Source: Paraniabella ginsengisoli
GTDB lineage: Bacteria; Bacteroidota; Bacteroidia; Chitinophagales; Chitinophagaceae
NCBI RefSeq assembly: GCF_022513635.1
Contig: NZ_JAKWBL010000004.1
Coordinates: 496,001 to 560,000 of the forward strand
DNA: 64,000 nt
Direction: 5' to 3'
In this document: positions 47,308 through 57,556 of the stretch, one piece after another
Numbering within the stretch: position 1 is the stretch's first letter
Layout of the letters: every line of letters begins with the position of its first letter
Translations under genes and position numbers: made by a program
Notes under the pieces: generated by a model
Seen by the model: the letters and a program-made list of their open reading frames with translations, nothing else
Database searches by the model: none
Told to the model about the DNA's origin: nothing

Positions 47308-48186
47308 CTGGTCAACCTTTTGGACACGCGCTTTTACAGCACTGATATTTGTTGCTGTAATGATGTTTGGCCTGCTATTTAATGCATGGAGCCTTTTTGT
47401 GCTTGTTAGCGTTATTTATTTTGGATGCTGGTGGGAGTATGTGAAACTAACCGAAAAAATAACAAACGCCTCGTTGCATATTTATGCAAAGCTGGGCAGC
47501 GGACTTGTGGGGTATCACATTTTTCTGCTATTGGCGGCGGATGATTTACAATTAGGGAGTTATAATATTCAAAAAAGCTTCAGCCTTCCTTTTTTATTAG
47601 CGGGACTGATTTTATTTATATGGGGCATTTTTAAAACAAATGCTGTATCAAAGTCGCTGCTGCTGCGCCTTTTAGGTGGTTTAGCATATATACCTGTTTC
47701 GCTTGGGTTGCTTGAACAACTTCTAATTCCCACATACGATATTCATTTGCACGACACCTTTTATGTAATAGGAGGCAAGCATATTATCCTGTTTATTTTC
47801 GGCAGCGTATGGATCAACGACACGATGGCTTATTTGTGCGGATCGATTTATGGTAAAACGCCATTAACTAAAATATCACCTAAAAAACATGGGAAGGAAC
47901 GGTTAGCGGCATTATATTAAGTGCAGCATTAACCTGGTTGCTGTTTTCGCTTATCTTCTTAAAGAAGGTTGAATGGCAGCTTGCTATTCCCGGGGCTATG
48001 ATCAGCTTTTTAACTGCAGTTTCTGCAACTTTTGGCGATCTGTTTGAATCCAAGTTAAAACGCCAGGCAGGTGTAAAAGACAGCGGCCGTATTATGCCGG
48101 GGCATGGCGGTTTTTTAGACAGATTTGATTCCATATTATTTGCAGCGCCTGTTGTGTGGGCTTTTATCAAAATTTTTGGAGGATAA
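47297..48186 (+). CDS. cdsA: Phosphatidate cytidylyltransferase (one frameshift)
   Basis: Makes CDP-diacylglycerol for phospholipid synthesis at the inner membrane. About 296 residues with eight or so helices. The frame breaks in an A6 run near 47885; one more A gives SPKKTWEGTVSGIILSAA, the conserved substrate loop. The C-terminal signature KDSGRIMPGHGGFLDRFDS is intact. Confidence 0.93.
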
Positions 48187-48224
48187 TTACTTTAAGCATA
48201 CGAAGATTGGCGGTATAGATATGT

Positions 48225-48480
48225 AAAACGTGGCTGAGCACGTTCTGCAATCCGTTTACCACGTTGCACAACGGGGTGAACCACGTTCCGCAATCCGCTG
48301 ACCCCGTTGTACAACGGGGTAAACCACGTTCGGTATTCCATTTACCACGTCGTATAACGTGGTTGACCAGGTTTAGCAGCCCGTTAATGGGGTTATACAA
48401 CGTGGTAAACGTAGTAAAAGACGTGGTGAACCACGTGAAATACCCCAATAATGCAGTGAAAGACGTGGTGAGCCCCGATT
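48225..48480. repeat. Tandem array of ~21-bp degenerate units (accacgttgnacaacgnggt)
   Basis: Seven to nine units of 20-22 bases, each starting near gttc/gttg and ending accac or acccc: gttgcacaacggggtgaacc, gttgtacaacggggtaaacc, gttctgcaatccgtttacca, gtcgtataacgtggttgacc and others. Alternate units pair as inverted repeats (acgtggt/accacgt). Reading frames cross it on both strands but none looks like a protein family. It separates cdsA from the restriction-modification operon. Confidence 0.75.
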
Positions 48481-48736
48481 TTAAGGTTAACGGGCTATTC
48501 ATTAGCGGCCTAGCTATGCATACAACAATATGCGATGTTGAGTATTTACAGGCATCGTATTTTAGATATTTTCAAAGTTATTTAAAAGTGGCTTCTGATT
48601 TTCAGAAGAAAATTTTTCGTATGTGGTACTATTTCGGAGTTGGCGACTATTGTATCCGATCAGCTTGCGGACTTGTAACATTCGTTCCGTGACACAGCAC
48701 ACAGCAAAGACGGACAATATTTACTATTTTTGACGA

Positions 48737-49621
48737 ATGAGTGTGGACAAAAAAGATTTACAACCTTTAGGCGAAGTTTTCGGCTTTCCTATTGACAATG
48801 AAAGTGATAGAGCAAAGCGTTATAGGGATAACAAGCTATGTCCATACAACAACATTGTTTCAAATTGTACTAAAAACAGCATTGAGTTTCCATTGGGCAT
48901 TTGCAGCCTAAACCATAAAGGCAAGCAAGTAATCATTTGCCCGATAAGATTTCGTGAAGATTGGACAATTATTAGCGATGCGGCAAACTTCATTTTTGAC
49001 GGAAAAGCGACATGGACACACGTTGGGGAGGTAAGACTTAAAGACAAGCATGGTAAATCAGCAGGTAATATTGACTATGTTTTAGTTTCTTATGACGACA
49101 AAGGCCGAGTTTTAGATTTTGGTTCACTTGAAGTTCAGGCAGTTTACATTTCAGGAAATTTGACAGGACCCTTCACCGCTTATTTGGAAAACCCGACACC
49201 TGATTTTAGTTGGACACAAGCCTTTAAATATCCCGAGCCTGACTATCTCTCTTCGTCACGAAAAAGACTTATTCCTCAGATAATTGCCAAAGGCTCAATC
49301 TTGAAGCAATGGAACAAAAAACAAGTCGTTGCATTACAGACGAGCTTCTACAATACATTGCCTGCACTTCCTGAATTTGAAAAAACAGAATCTGACTTTG
49401 CATTTTTTCTTTACAATCTTGTTCCTGACATGAGAACAAAAGTTCTTTCTCTTAAACTTACCCGAATAATTTATACAAAGTTCGCAAATGCTTTAGAGCA
49501 GATTGCAAAATTTGAAGCAGGTTCTATAAGTCAGTTCACAGAAATATTACAGAAGAAACTTGATGCCAAAAGAGCAGGTGCTTCTGACATTGATAACCTT
49601 GAAAACATAGTTGTAGAATGA
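48737..49621 (+). CDS. NotI-family type II restriction endonuclease
   Basis: 294 residues. The N-terminal part holds four cysteines (35, 44, 56, 68: LCPYNNIVSNC, PLGICSL, VIICPIRF), as in the NotI iron-binding Cys4 fold. The PD-(D/E)xK-type core shows Asp113 (AGNIDYVLVS) and Glu132-x-Gln134 (FGSLEVQAV), matching the D...ExQ arrangement of NotI. Overlaps the methylase gene by 4 bases. The recognition site may differ from GCGGCCGC, because the partner is an adenine methylase. Confidence 0.82.
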   Translation: MSVDKKDLQPLGEVFGFPIDNESDRAKRYRDNKLCPYNNIVSNCTKNSIEFPLGICSLNHKGKQVIICPIRFREDWTIISDAANFIFDGKATWTHVGEVRLKDKHGKSAGNIDYVLVSYDDKGRVLDFGSLEVQAVYISGNLTGPFTAYLENPTPDFSWTQAFKYPEPDYLSSSRKRLIPQIIAKGSILKQWNKKQVVALQTSFYNTLPALPEFEKTESDFAFFLYNLVPDMRTKVLSLKLTRIIYTKFANALEQIAKFEAGSISQFTEILQKKLDAKRAGASDIDNLENIVVE

Positions 49622-50511
49622 AAAATCAAATGACTATGTTTGACTTAGGCGAACAATCTATTGGACAGGCAATAATCAATGTCGCATCTGTTCCCCAGCG
49701 AAGCCCATTCCGTTATCCTGGGGGCAAGACTTGGTTAATTCCTACCGTAAGGCAATGGCTGAAACAGGAAAACAAAATTGCAAAGGAATTAATTGAGCCT
49801 TTTGCTGGTGGTGGCATTGTAAGTTTGACGGCTGCTTTTGAAAAAATGGCCGAACAAATTATAATGGTTGAAAAGGATGAAGAAATCGCAGCAGTTTGGG
49901 AAGTTATTCTTAACGGAAAAAATAAGTGGCTTGCTGAAAAGATTTATTCGTACGACTTAACACATGCAAACGTAAAAGCAGAGTTAGAAAATCCAAATAA
50001 AGAACTTCAAGACATTGCATTCTGTACCATTTTAAAAAACAGGGTTTTTCATGGCGGAATTCTTGCAAAAGGTTCGGGCATGATTAAAAATGGTGAAAAT
50101 GGAAAAGGAATTGCTTCGCGTTGGTATCCTAAAACTTTGCGTGACAGAATTCTTGCTATTAACTACGTAAAGGACAAAATCAGTTTTATATCAGGAGATG
50201 CATTTCAAGTTTTAGAAGAAAACTTAGATAATAAAAATGCTTACTTTTTTATAGACCCACCCTACACAATTGCAGGCAAGCGACTTTACACACATTTTGA
50301 CATTGACCATGAAAATCTTTTTCAATTGACCGCACAACTCAAAGGAAAATTCATGTTGACATATGACGACACGCCAGAAATACGGCAACTTACAGAAAAA
50401 CATAATTTACAATACAGGACAATTCCAATGAAGACAACTCTTCACTTTGAGAAGAACGAGATCATTATTTCTGACAACTTCTCATGGTGGGCAGACAGCA
50501 ACAGCCGCTAA
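49618..50511 (+). CDS. DNA adenine (N6) methyltransferase, D12/Dam class
   Basis: 297 residues. AdoMet-binding motif I FRYPGGKTWL (residues 31-40) with EPFAGGGIVSL. Catalytic motif IV DPPY at 213-216 (YFFIDPPYTIAG). Then the Dam-like end HFEKNEIIISDNF. Protects host DNA against the NotI-like nuclease encoded just upstream (ATGA overlap). AT-rich codon use and the flanking repeat suggest horizontal acquisition. Confidence 0.92.
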   Translation: MKNQMTMFDLGEQSIGQAIINVASVPQRSPFRYPGGKTWLIPTVRQWLKQENKIAKELIEPFAGGGIVSLTAAFEKMAEQIIMVEKDEEIAAVWEVILNGKNKWLAEKIYSYDLTHANVKAELENPNKELQDIAFCTILKNRVFHGGILAKGSGMIKNGENGKGIASRWYPKTLRDRILAINYVKDKISFISGDAFQVLEENLDNKNAYFFIDPPYTIAGKRLYTHFDIDHENLFQLTAQLKGKFMLTYDDTPEIRQLTEKHNLQYRTIPMKTTLHFEKNEIIISDNFSWWADSNSR

Positions 50512-50743
50512 CACCGGTTTGGTTATAGCCATATGCGGCTGAAGTGCATCTATGAAACACTTATGCAAAGTTCAACATTAGCTCTTGATTGAACTTTTGT
50601 ACTAAAAATCCCCGCCTTCAGCAATACCCAAATCGTTAGCCACAACTTTACCTACGTCACCCAACTTCACGAAAAGCTAAAATTCTTTGCCCATCCTTGT
50701 CTTCCATGAAAAATAATATTTAAATTAGTGTTGCTAACTTTCA
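50512..50743. other. Gap after the restriction-modification operon
   Basis: No gene. Starts with an imperfect hairpin agccgctaac...atgcggct (50503-50540), then AT-rich DNA before dprA. It may mark the border of a transferred cassette, but no attachment site is recognised. Confidence 0.4.
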
Positions 50744-51841
50744 ATGAGTACAACACTTTTATACCAAATTGCGCTAACGCTTATTCCCGGCATTGGATGT
50801 GTACAAGCCAGAAACCTGCTGGAACACATGGAGCCCGAAGAAATATTTAAAGCGCCAAAAAAACTTCTTGAAAAAATTGACGGATTGGGTGAAGTAAGAA
50901 TCAAGAAGATCAGGGATTTCAAAGATTTTACAACAGCAGAAAAAGAAATTGCATTTATTGAAAAGTATAAAATAAGTCCTCTTTTTATAAACGATTCAGC
51001 GTATCCGCAAAGGCTGTTGAATTGTTATGATGCCCCGATTATGTTATACTATCGGGGTAGCGCCCATTTGAATCAATCTAAAGTAATTGCAATAGTTGGC
51101 AGCCGGGCTCATACCGAATATGGAAAAAGCATAACTGAAAATATGATTTCCGAATTGGCACAAGAAGATATTCTTGTTGTCAGCGGATTAGCTTACGGCA
51201 TTGATTCGGTAGCGCACAGGGCCTGTTTAAAAAACAATATTCAAACGGTTGGTGTGCTGGCTCACGGACTCGACAAAATATACCCTTCTCATCATACAGA
51301 TATGGCAAAAGATATGATAAAGCATGGAGGCCTGCTTACCGAGTTTAGAAATGAAACCATACCAGACCGCCACAATTTTCCAAGCCGCAACCGAATAGTG
51401 GCCGGGATGAGCGACGCTACTATTGTTGTTGAAACCGACATTAAAGGAGGAAGCATGATCACCGCAGAACTAGCCAATGGATACAATAAGGATGTGTTTG
51501 CCTTTCCTGGAAAAATTATGGATAAGAAAAGTACTGGTTGTAACTATCTTATAAAAAGCAATAAGGCATTGTTGCTTACAGATGCTCAACAACTGCTTGA
51601 AGCAATGGGTTGGACAGACAATAAAAAAGCGAAAAGGGCGGCTACACGAGAATTGTTTTTAAACTTTACTGCAGACGAAAAAGTTATTATTGATTTACTT
51701 ACAGAAAATCCCACTTTAAGTATTGATGAGATTAATTTGCGAACTAGCCTGAGCAGTAGCGCTATTGCGGCCAGCATCTTAAGTCTGGAAATGAAAAATG
51801 TTTTACAGCGACTTCCTGGTAAATTATACCAGATCATATAA
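50744..51841 (+). CDS. dprA: DNA-processing protein DprA
   Basis: 365 residues. An N-terminal SAM-like helical domain (ALTLIPGIGCVQARNLLEHM, IDGLGEVRIKKI), the Rossmann core (IAIVGSRAHTEYGKSITENM, VVSGLAYGIDSVAHRACL, TEFRNETIPDRHNFPSRNRI), and a C-terminal winged helix. Loads RecA on incoming single-stranded DNA in natural transformation. Confidence 0.94.
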   Translation: MSTTLLYQIALTLIPGIGCVQARNLLEHMEPEEIFKAPKKLLEKIDGLGEVRIKKIRDFKDFTTAEKEIAFIEKYKISPLFINDSAYPQRLLNCYDAPIMLYYRGSAHLNQSKVIAIVGSRAHTEYGKSITENMISELAQEDILVVSGLAYGIDSVAHRACLKNNIQTVGVLAHGLDKIYPSHHTDMAKDMIKHGGLLTEFRNETIPDRHNFPSRNRIVAGMSDATIVVETDIKGGSMITAELANGYNKDVFAFPGKIMDKKSTGCNYLIKSNKALLLTDAQQLLEAMGWTDNKKAKRAATRELFLNFTADEKVIIDLLTENPTLSIDEINLRTSLSSSAIAASILSLEMKNVLQRLPGKLYQII

Positions 51842-51867
51842 AAAAGCTGCCCAACCGGACAGCTTTA
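51841..51867. terminator. Bidirectional terminator between dprA and the ytxH-like gene
   Basis: AAAGCTG/CAGCTTT stem around cccaaccgga. On the minus strand it is followed by TTTTTT, so it serves the ytxH-like gene best. It may also terminate dprA. Confidence 0.7.
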
Positions 51868-51897
51868 ATCATATAGGTTTAATAGTTAAGTTCTTGC

Positions 51898-52125
51898 TTA
51901 AATAGCTTCTGAGCGAATATTTTCAGTTTTCATATTTGCATAATCTTCAACTTCATCAGCTGTATGCTCAAATTTTCCAGCGATATTGTCGATGAAATCA
52001 GCAAACTGATCTTTTAAATCATTGCCCTTGTCGCTAATTCTTTTACGCGTATAGGTCCCTTTTTCCGGTGCATATAAAACACCCACCAATAATCCTAACG
52101 CGAAGCCTGTAAGTAGTTTATTCAT
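51898..52125 (-). CDS. YtxH-domain protein
   Basis: 75 residues. N-terminal glycine-rich membrane helix LLTGFALGLLVGVLYAPEKG followed by the amphipathic KRISDKGNDLKDQFADFIDN segment that defines YtxH proteins. Stress-associated small envelope protein in other bacteria. Confidence 0.85.
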   Translation of the reverse strand: MNKLLTGFALGLLVGVLYAPEKGTYTRKRISDKGNDLKDQFADFIDNIAGKFEHTADEVEDYANMKTENIRSEAI

Positions 52126-52221
52126 AAAGTTTTATTTATTCTGTTTTATTAAAGTTCAAATATAGTTACACAAATTTTTTGCCAAAAAGGATAAATATTA
52201 AAAATTATTTAAAATCACAAG

Positions 52222-52956
52222 TTAATCCCTGTACGCACGGCCTGTTAATTCTAAAAAAGGCCTTCCAATCCATCCTGTTTATGCGCTTCCAGCAAGTTGG
52301 CCAAAGAGTCGCGCACAATAATAGAACCCTGATCGAAAAGAGCCACGCTATTGCAAAGGTCCTCGGCCTCATTTAACTGATGCGATGTGTACACTAAAGT
52401 TGTCCCGGCTTTATTAATATCTTTTAAAAAAGAAATGATAGCATTTCTTGATTGCACATCAACACCTACAGTAGGCTCATCTAAAAAAGTATTTTAGGCT
52501 GATGCATTACACCAATTGCAAGATTAACCCTTCTTTTCATCCCCCGGAAAATGTTTTAACGGGCTTGTCAGCAACCTGCCCCAAACCCATAATATCAAGC
52601 AATTCCCTGGCTCGTTGCTTTGTAGTTTCTTTTCTCAGCCCATACCAGGCTCCAAAAAATTCCATATTTTCTTCAGGACTTAAATCTTCATAAAAAGAAA
52701 AGTCCTGCGGTACTAAACCTATAATCTTATTGATCTCTTTCTTATTCGCTTCTACTTCTTTATCAAAAATCTTTATGCTGCCTTGCTTGTAAGGAAGCAG
52801 TCCGGTAATCAGGCTCATCAGCGTCGTTTTGCCAGCGCCATTAGGCCCAAAAATGCCAAAGCGTTCACCTGCTTCTATGCTAAGCGCCAGATTGCTTATC
52901 AAAGAAGTTTGATCCTTGTATTTAAACGAAAGTTGTGTTACGTTAACTGCTTGCAT
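52222..52956 (-). CDS. ABC transporter ATP-binding protein (three frameshifts)
   Basis: From 52956 (MQAVNVTQLSFKYKDQ): Walker A FGPNGAGKTTLMSLITG, Q-loop GLVPQDFSFYEDLSP. After one added G near 52553 comes FSGGMKRRVNLAIG; after one added T near 52495, ILFLDEPTVGVD and YTSHQLNEAEDLC. A T6 run near 52253 needs one more T to end LELTGRAYRD. 245 residues, DrrA/CcmA-like exporter type. No permease gene is adjacent on this side. Such ATPases are frequent in flexirubin/aryl-polyene clusters. Confidence 0.88.
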
Positions 52957-53025
52957 CTAAAGCGAAAGTATTGAAAATGATGAGTTCTTCGTAAGTTTTA
53001 TTTTGATCAACTGTCAACAAATGGC

Positions 53026-53187
53026 ATCGATCTTGCGTCGCACTCTTGTACTTTTGTACATAGCTCAACCTACATATTCAATAACTATTGTACACAATCC
53101 TATCCTACACACATCTGTCAACGGCTGATAAAAGACGCTGTTCCTTTTCACCAATTGGTCAGACGGAGACCGTCAGACCAAGTACCG
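53026..53187. repeat. Family C repeat and inverted repeat in gap
   Basis: tcgatcttgcgtcgcactct (53026-53046) and a small hairpin ggtcagacggagaccgtcagacc near 53157. No gene between 52957 and 53187. Confidence 0.6.
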
Positions 53188-54252
53188 CTACCTCAACAAA
53201 GCGTAAACGGCAAACGAAGCCAGCCAATGCTCTCCGCCATAACCGCCATTAAATATTTTTGGCAAAGATTCGTTCAAAAACTTATCGGCATTTTTATTAA
53301 ACAAGGTTTTGTATTTATGAGACGAAGGCAATTTGTCGCTAATATTGCGCATACACCAGGCGCGGCTAAAGCTCAATCCATCTAAATGCACAATATGATA
53401 ATCGTTTCTATCGCTAACAACAGGCAGTTCTCCAATGCGCTTTACGCCAGCTTCCGTGTAATAGGCATTGAGCCATTTTACAAAATCGGCCTGCGGCAAT
53501 ATTCTGGTCATTAAATCGGCAGCCATCAGGCTGGGAGAGAAAAAATCGGCACCATCGGGTTCTAAATGGGCGGGAATATTTTTATTGTTCAAATAAAAAT
53601 CTTTCGCTCTTTTAATAATCAGTTTTTCAAATTCCACATCTTTTTTAGCCCGCGCCCAATCCAACGCAAAGCATAGTCCAAAAGCGGTATTGCCATGTAC
53701 GCCGCTTCGGTTGGGGTAAGTTTGTTTGGGAAGAAATGCTTTCCACAACGTTTCTATTTTTTGTGTTAGCGGCTGCATGGCTTGATGCCATTTGTGGCCT
53801 AACGAATCGTTCCAGGATAACAATTCTTCATCCAGTTTTAAAAGCCATGCCCAGCCATAAGTTCGTTCGTAATTTTGAGATGCGGTGTATTTGCCAAAGT
53901 ATTCCGCTTCCTTTCGCATTTTATCTAACTGAAAAGAGTTGTCCAAAACCGCAACGATGCTATCTCTTTTTGGTAAATCAGGAAATTGTTTTAATAGTTT
54001 TATCAGCATCCAATGTCCGTGTACGCTGCTGTGCCAGTCGAGGCAACCATAAAAAACCGGGTGTAGCTGGTGCGGCAACAAACGCGCATCTTCAGGTCCA
54101 TCACTTAAATGAGATGTTTTGTTGGGAAATTCTGTATTGATGCAATGCAATGGTAATTGACTGAGGCTTTGCGCCACATCTAAAGTTAATTTGGTTTGAG
54201 CAATACTCTGCGCGCACAGAAACATCAATAGCGGTAATGTTAGCTTTTTCAT
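53188..54252 (-). CDS. DUF2891 family secreted protein
   Basis: 354 residues with a signal peptide (LMFLCAQSIAQ). The mature part is helical and matches DUF2891: HPVFYGCLDWHSSVHGHWML, LKQFPDLPKRDSIV, YGWAWLLKLDEELLSW, SGVHGNTAFGLCFALDWARA and GGYGGEHWLASFAVYALL. The alpha/alpha-barrel look and Trp/His content suggest a carbohydrate-related enzyme; activity unknown. Confidence 0.88.
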   Translation of the reverse strand: MKKLTLPLLMFLCAQSIAQTKLTLDVAQSLSQLPLHCINTEFPNKTSHLSDGPEDARLLPHQLHPVFYGCLDWHSSVHGHWMLIKLLKQFPDLPKRDSIVAVLDNSFQLDKMRKEAEYFGKYTASQNYERTYGWAWLLKLDEELLSWNDSLGHKWHQAMQPLTQKIETLWKAFLPKQTYPNRSGVHGNTAFGLCFALDWARAKKDVEFEKLIIKRAKDFYLNNKNIPAHLEPDGADFFSPSLMAADLMTRILPQADFVKWLNAYYTEAGVKRIGELPVVSDRNDYHIVHLDGLSFSRAWCMRNISDKLPSSHKYKTLFNKNADKFLNESLPKIFNGGYGGEHWLASFAVYALLR

Positions 54253-54295
54253 CCGTTAAAAATAATAAATTGCGTGTTCATTAGCAGCGCTATAT

Positions 54296-55741
54296 ATGAT
54301 AAAGCAAACCACTCTTATTTTTCTTCTGCAGCTAACTTTTCTTACCGGCTTCAGTCAATATAAAGTTGAAACTATTCCCGACCCAAAAAGTCAGGGGCAA
54401 AACTATTATGTAAGCGACCCTGACGGAATTATTGGCAGTGCCATTGACAGTCTTAACAACATTTGTGCAGCTATTGGCGAACAAAGTTCCGCAGAGGTAG
54501 CTATTGTGGTAATTGATGATTTTGAAGGCAGCAGCGACTTTGACTTTGCTTACAACTTGTTTAATCATTGGGGCATTGGAAAGGCGGCTAATAATAACGG
54601 GCTTCTGCTTTTTATAGCAAAGGATAGAAGAAGATATCAATTCATAACTGGCTATGGTATGGAAGGAAGTTTGCCCGATGTAACGCTCGGAACAATCGGG
54701 GAAAGGTATCTTGTACCCAAGTTTAAAGAAGGTGATTATGGCGGCGGGGCAATTGATGCCATGAACGCGATCAAGAAAATTTTGCAGGATCCGGATGCTG
54801 TCAAGACGTTGAAAGCAGAGGCCCGGAAAACGTCGTTCTGGTATAAGCATCAGGCCTCTTTACTTACAGCTTTGTTGTTACTTATCGTACTTATTATTGT
54901 CTATATCTGGATGGCTTCTGTTTCAAAAAAATGAAGCTGCAAAAGAAAAATCCTGCAGCCCCGATCATCGCTGCTTTTGGATGTCTTTTTTTATCGGATT
55001 TGCCAGCATTTTTGTGATTATGTTTATCGGCATTAAAGGAAGTGATGTTTATAACATGCAAACACTTCCATGGATCGTGGCTTTTATTGCCAATATTGTT
55101 TTGTTTGCAAAATATATACAGGGAAGATCGGCGGTAATACATTCTTATAAAGATGAAGAAAACATTGTAAATAAATTAGCTGACTATAACAAACAAATGG
55201 CTTTGCCCATGTTGCTCACGCCATTGAGCTTACTTTTCTTAATCGGATTTTTTAAAAGAAAAGCCCAGTTAAAGCAACGATTACAGCCACCGGATGACTC
55301 AGGAAAATGGACAAGATTAAACAGAGATAAGATTCGAGGCATATCTGCATACCTGGATGAAGGTCAGCAAAAAGAAGAAAAAATAAAGTCGGTAAGTTAT
55401 GAAATCTGGCAACACGACGACAATGCGGATATCAAACTGATAAAATGGAACGGTAACAAGTTTAACAAATATGAAGACTGCCCTAAATGCAAATATCATA
55501 CACTTAACAAAGTATATGTGAAAACTTTAAAAGCTGCAACCTATTCTTCTTCTGGAACCGGTGAAAAAATACAGGATTGCAATAATTGTGATTATAAACA
55601 ATCTTTTGGTACGGTTGTATTGCCAAAAAAGTAAGAAGTTCTTCGTCAGGTGGCTCGGGTAGTTCTTCCCGCAGTTCGTCAAGCAGCGGTAGTTGGGGCG
55701 GCGGCAGAAGTGGTGGTGGCGGGGCTGGTGGAAGTTGGTAA
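54296..55741 (+). CDS. TPM-domain membrane protein with Gly/Ser-rich tail (three frameshifts)
   Basis: Signal peptide ending LTGFSQ, then a TPM domain (VSDPDGIIGSAIDSLN, EVAIVVIDDFEGSSDFDFAY, RYQFITGYGMEGSLPDVTLG). Three runs need one more base: A7 near 54928, T7 near 54989 and A6 near 55632. The continuous protein has membrane helices, a CPKC...DCNNCDY zinc-ribbon-like pair and a Ser/Gly tail ending GGAGGSW. Corrected length is 482 residues. This matches the YgcG-like architecture with a GGxGxSW-type end. Confidence 0.82.
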
Positions 55742-55746
55742 AAACA

Positions 55747-57441
55747 TTAAGGAACAGGATTACTTTGCTTTGATTTTTCAGCCGGAGTTGGTTTTCTTAT
55801 CCAGGAGTTGTCATATTCCTTAAATGTTTCTGATTTTAAAACATCGGCTACGGAAGTTTTTCCATCCATATAATTAGCAAATATTTTAAAGGCCGGTTTA
55901 TTTTCCTTTTGTAAAATTAACAAAGCTGCATTAGCGCCAGCTTTAACAGCAATAGGTACACCACCACCCAGTTCAGCCCACTGTCCACCGATTAATAAAT
56001 TTTTCACAGGTGTATGGTAATGTGCTATTCTGCTTTTCATATTTTTTCTGCTGGGCTTGGCTCCCATCATAGTGCCATTTTTATTTCCGGTGTACCTCCA
56101 ATGCGTAACCGGTGTGGCTACTTCATAAAACAAAATATGTGACCGCAATCCCGGCGCGACTAATTCTTCAACATGTTGTAAAATAGTTTCTGCAATTTCT
56201 TTTTTAAGTTGCTTGTAAGCATCGGTGCGAACATAGTTTCCATTAACGTCGGTAGTTGTTTGCCAATTATTTTTATAATTCATGCAGGCCGGCGCATAAA
56301 TGGTAAGCGTGCCATTGCCTTTACCAGCCAGCGATTTGTCTCTTAGAGAAGGTGCAATAATTGATATCTCAGATAAAAAATCACTTTCATGCTTCTTTTT
56401 CCTGAGGAGATATGAATTAATTCTTCATTAAAACCCAAAGACTCTGTGGGACAATTTAACGCGATCGATATAGTAATGGAGCTGTCATATATTTCAGCAT
56501 TATCAAGCTTTTCTTTAAGCTTATTCGAGATGATATTTTCAGGAAGCATTTTATTATAAAGCGTTTCCACATCTACCGCAGCAATTATATATTTAGCATT
56601 AATGCTATAATCTTTCCCATTGCGGGAAAGCTGAACTCCCGTTGCTGTATCTTGTTCAAGTAGTATCTTCTTTACATTGCATTTAAAAAAGATATCGTTT
56701 TTATAATAATTTACAACATGCTGAAGCCATTCGGGTATTACCTGTCCGCCACCTTCAGGGGGACTTTGAAAATCTTTATAATAAGCCCACCCGATAGGTA
56801 CGAGACAACCGATAAGCTCATCATCGCAAGCGAAAACATCCAATAGTTTTTGTTCTGTAAAAAATTTGCTCAAACCTTTTTCAAACCTTCCTTTCCTGAA
56901 AAACCGATGTATGGAATAAAGGCCATGCCAAATTTTATAAGCGGCAATTTATTTTTGACCTTTTCCCAATAGCCCATACTTTCCTCGGTTCTGAATACAC
57001 TGCTATAATTATTAAAAGCAGCGCCAATTTTTTTGCCGCTTTAAAAAACCTTTCTATGCCGGCTTTTTCTTTAGGAAATTCCTGAATCCATTCGTTTTTA
57101 AGTTCGTCTGGATTGTGAGTCAATAAATAATTATGATTGGTGCCTATATATCTTCTTATCCTTTTTTGAGGAATGGCTTTCGGATGGTCACTTCCAAGAA
57201 TGGAAAATATTTTTTCGACTACGCCGTTTTGAGCGCATTGATTCAACCAGTGTATTGCCGTATCAAATCTAAAATTATGTCTTCTGAAACCTGCAAGATA
57301 GCCGCCTGCATGAGGTTCTTTCTCTAATACACAAACCGAATGCCCTGCTTTACTTAATAACGAAGCTGCTGTAAGGCCGCCAACGCCAGCACCAATTATT
57401 ACCACATCATAATTTGATTGGGGGAAATGTGCATATTGCAA
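55747..57441 (-). CDS. Phytoene-desaturase/carotenoid-isomerase-like FAD oxidoreductase (three frameshifts)
   Basis: From 57441: FAD-binding VVIIGAGVGGLTAASLLSKA, LEKEPHAGGYLAGFRRHNFR, FDTAIHWLNQC. One added A each near 57030 (A7), 56885 (A5) and 56394 (A5) gives one ~565-residue protein. It includes PPEGGGQVIPEWLQHVVNYY and the C-terminal LIGGQWAELGGGVPIAVKAG, typical of CrtI/CrtISO/retinol-saturase proteins. It is in the dialkylresorcinol gene cluster and probably desaturates or isomerises the polyene chain. Confidence 0.85.
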
Positions 57442-57459
57442 AGTAAGGCATTATTGTAT

Positions 57460-57556
57460 TGAAAGATTTTTTCTCACGGAAAACACAAAAGTTCACAGAA
57501 GTATTTTTCTGTAGTTGTATTAATAATCTGTGCTATTCTGCGGATTCTGTGAGAAC
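57460..57556. repeat. Dispersed repeat family D (diverged)
   Basis: ttctcacggaaaacacaaaa, then ttctgtagttg...ctgtgctattctgcgg and attctgtgagaa. Matches the D unit order in diverged form. Confidence 0.6.

Noticed and set aside
48225-48480. CRISPR array
   Set aside because: Units are degenerate, contiguous and about 21 bases, with no unique spacers and no cas genes nearby.
48264-48692. A 142-codon plus-strand gene through the tandem repeat
   Set aside because: Composition follows the repeat, no family resemblance, and an overlapping minus-strand frame is equally open. Both look like by-products.
50503-50660. Integron attC site beside the restriction-modification operon
   Set aside because: The hairpin agccgctaac...gcggct lacks a proper GTTRRRY core pair, and no integrase gene or further cassettes are visible.
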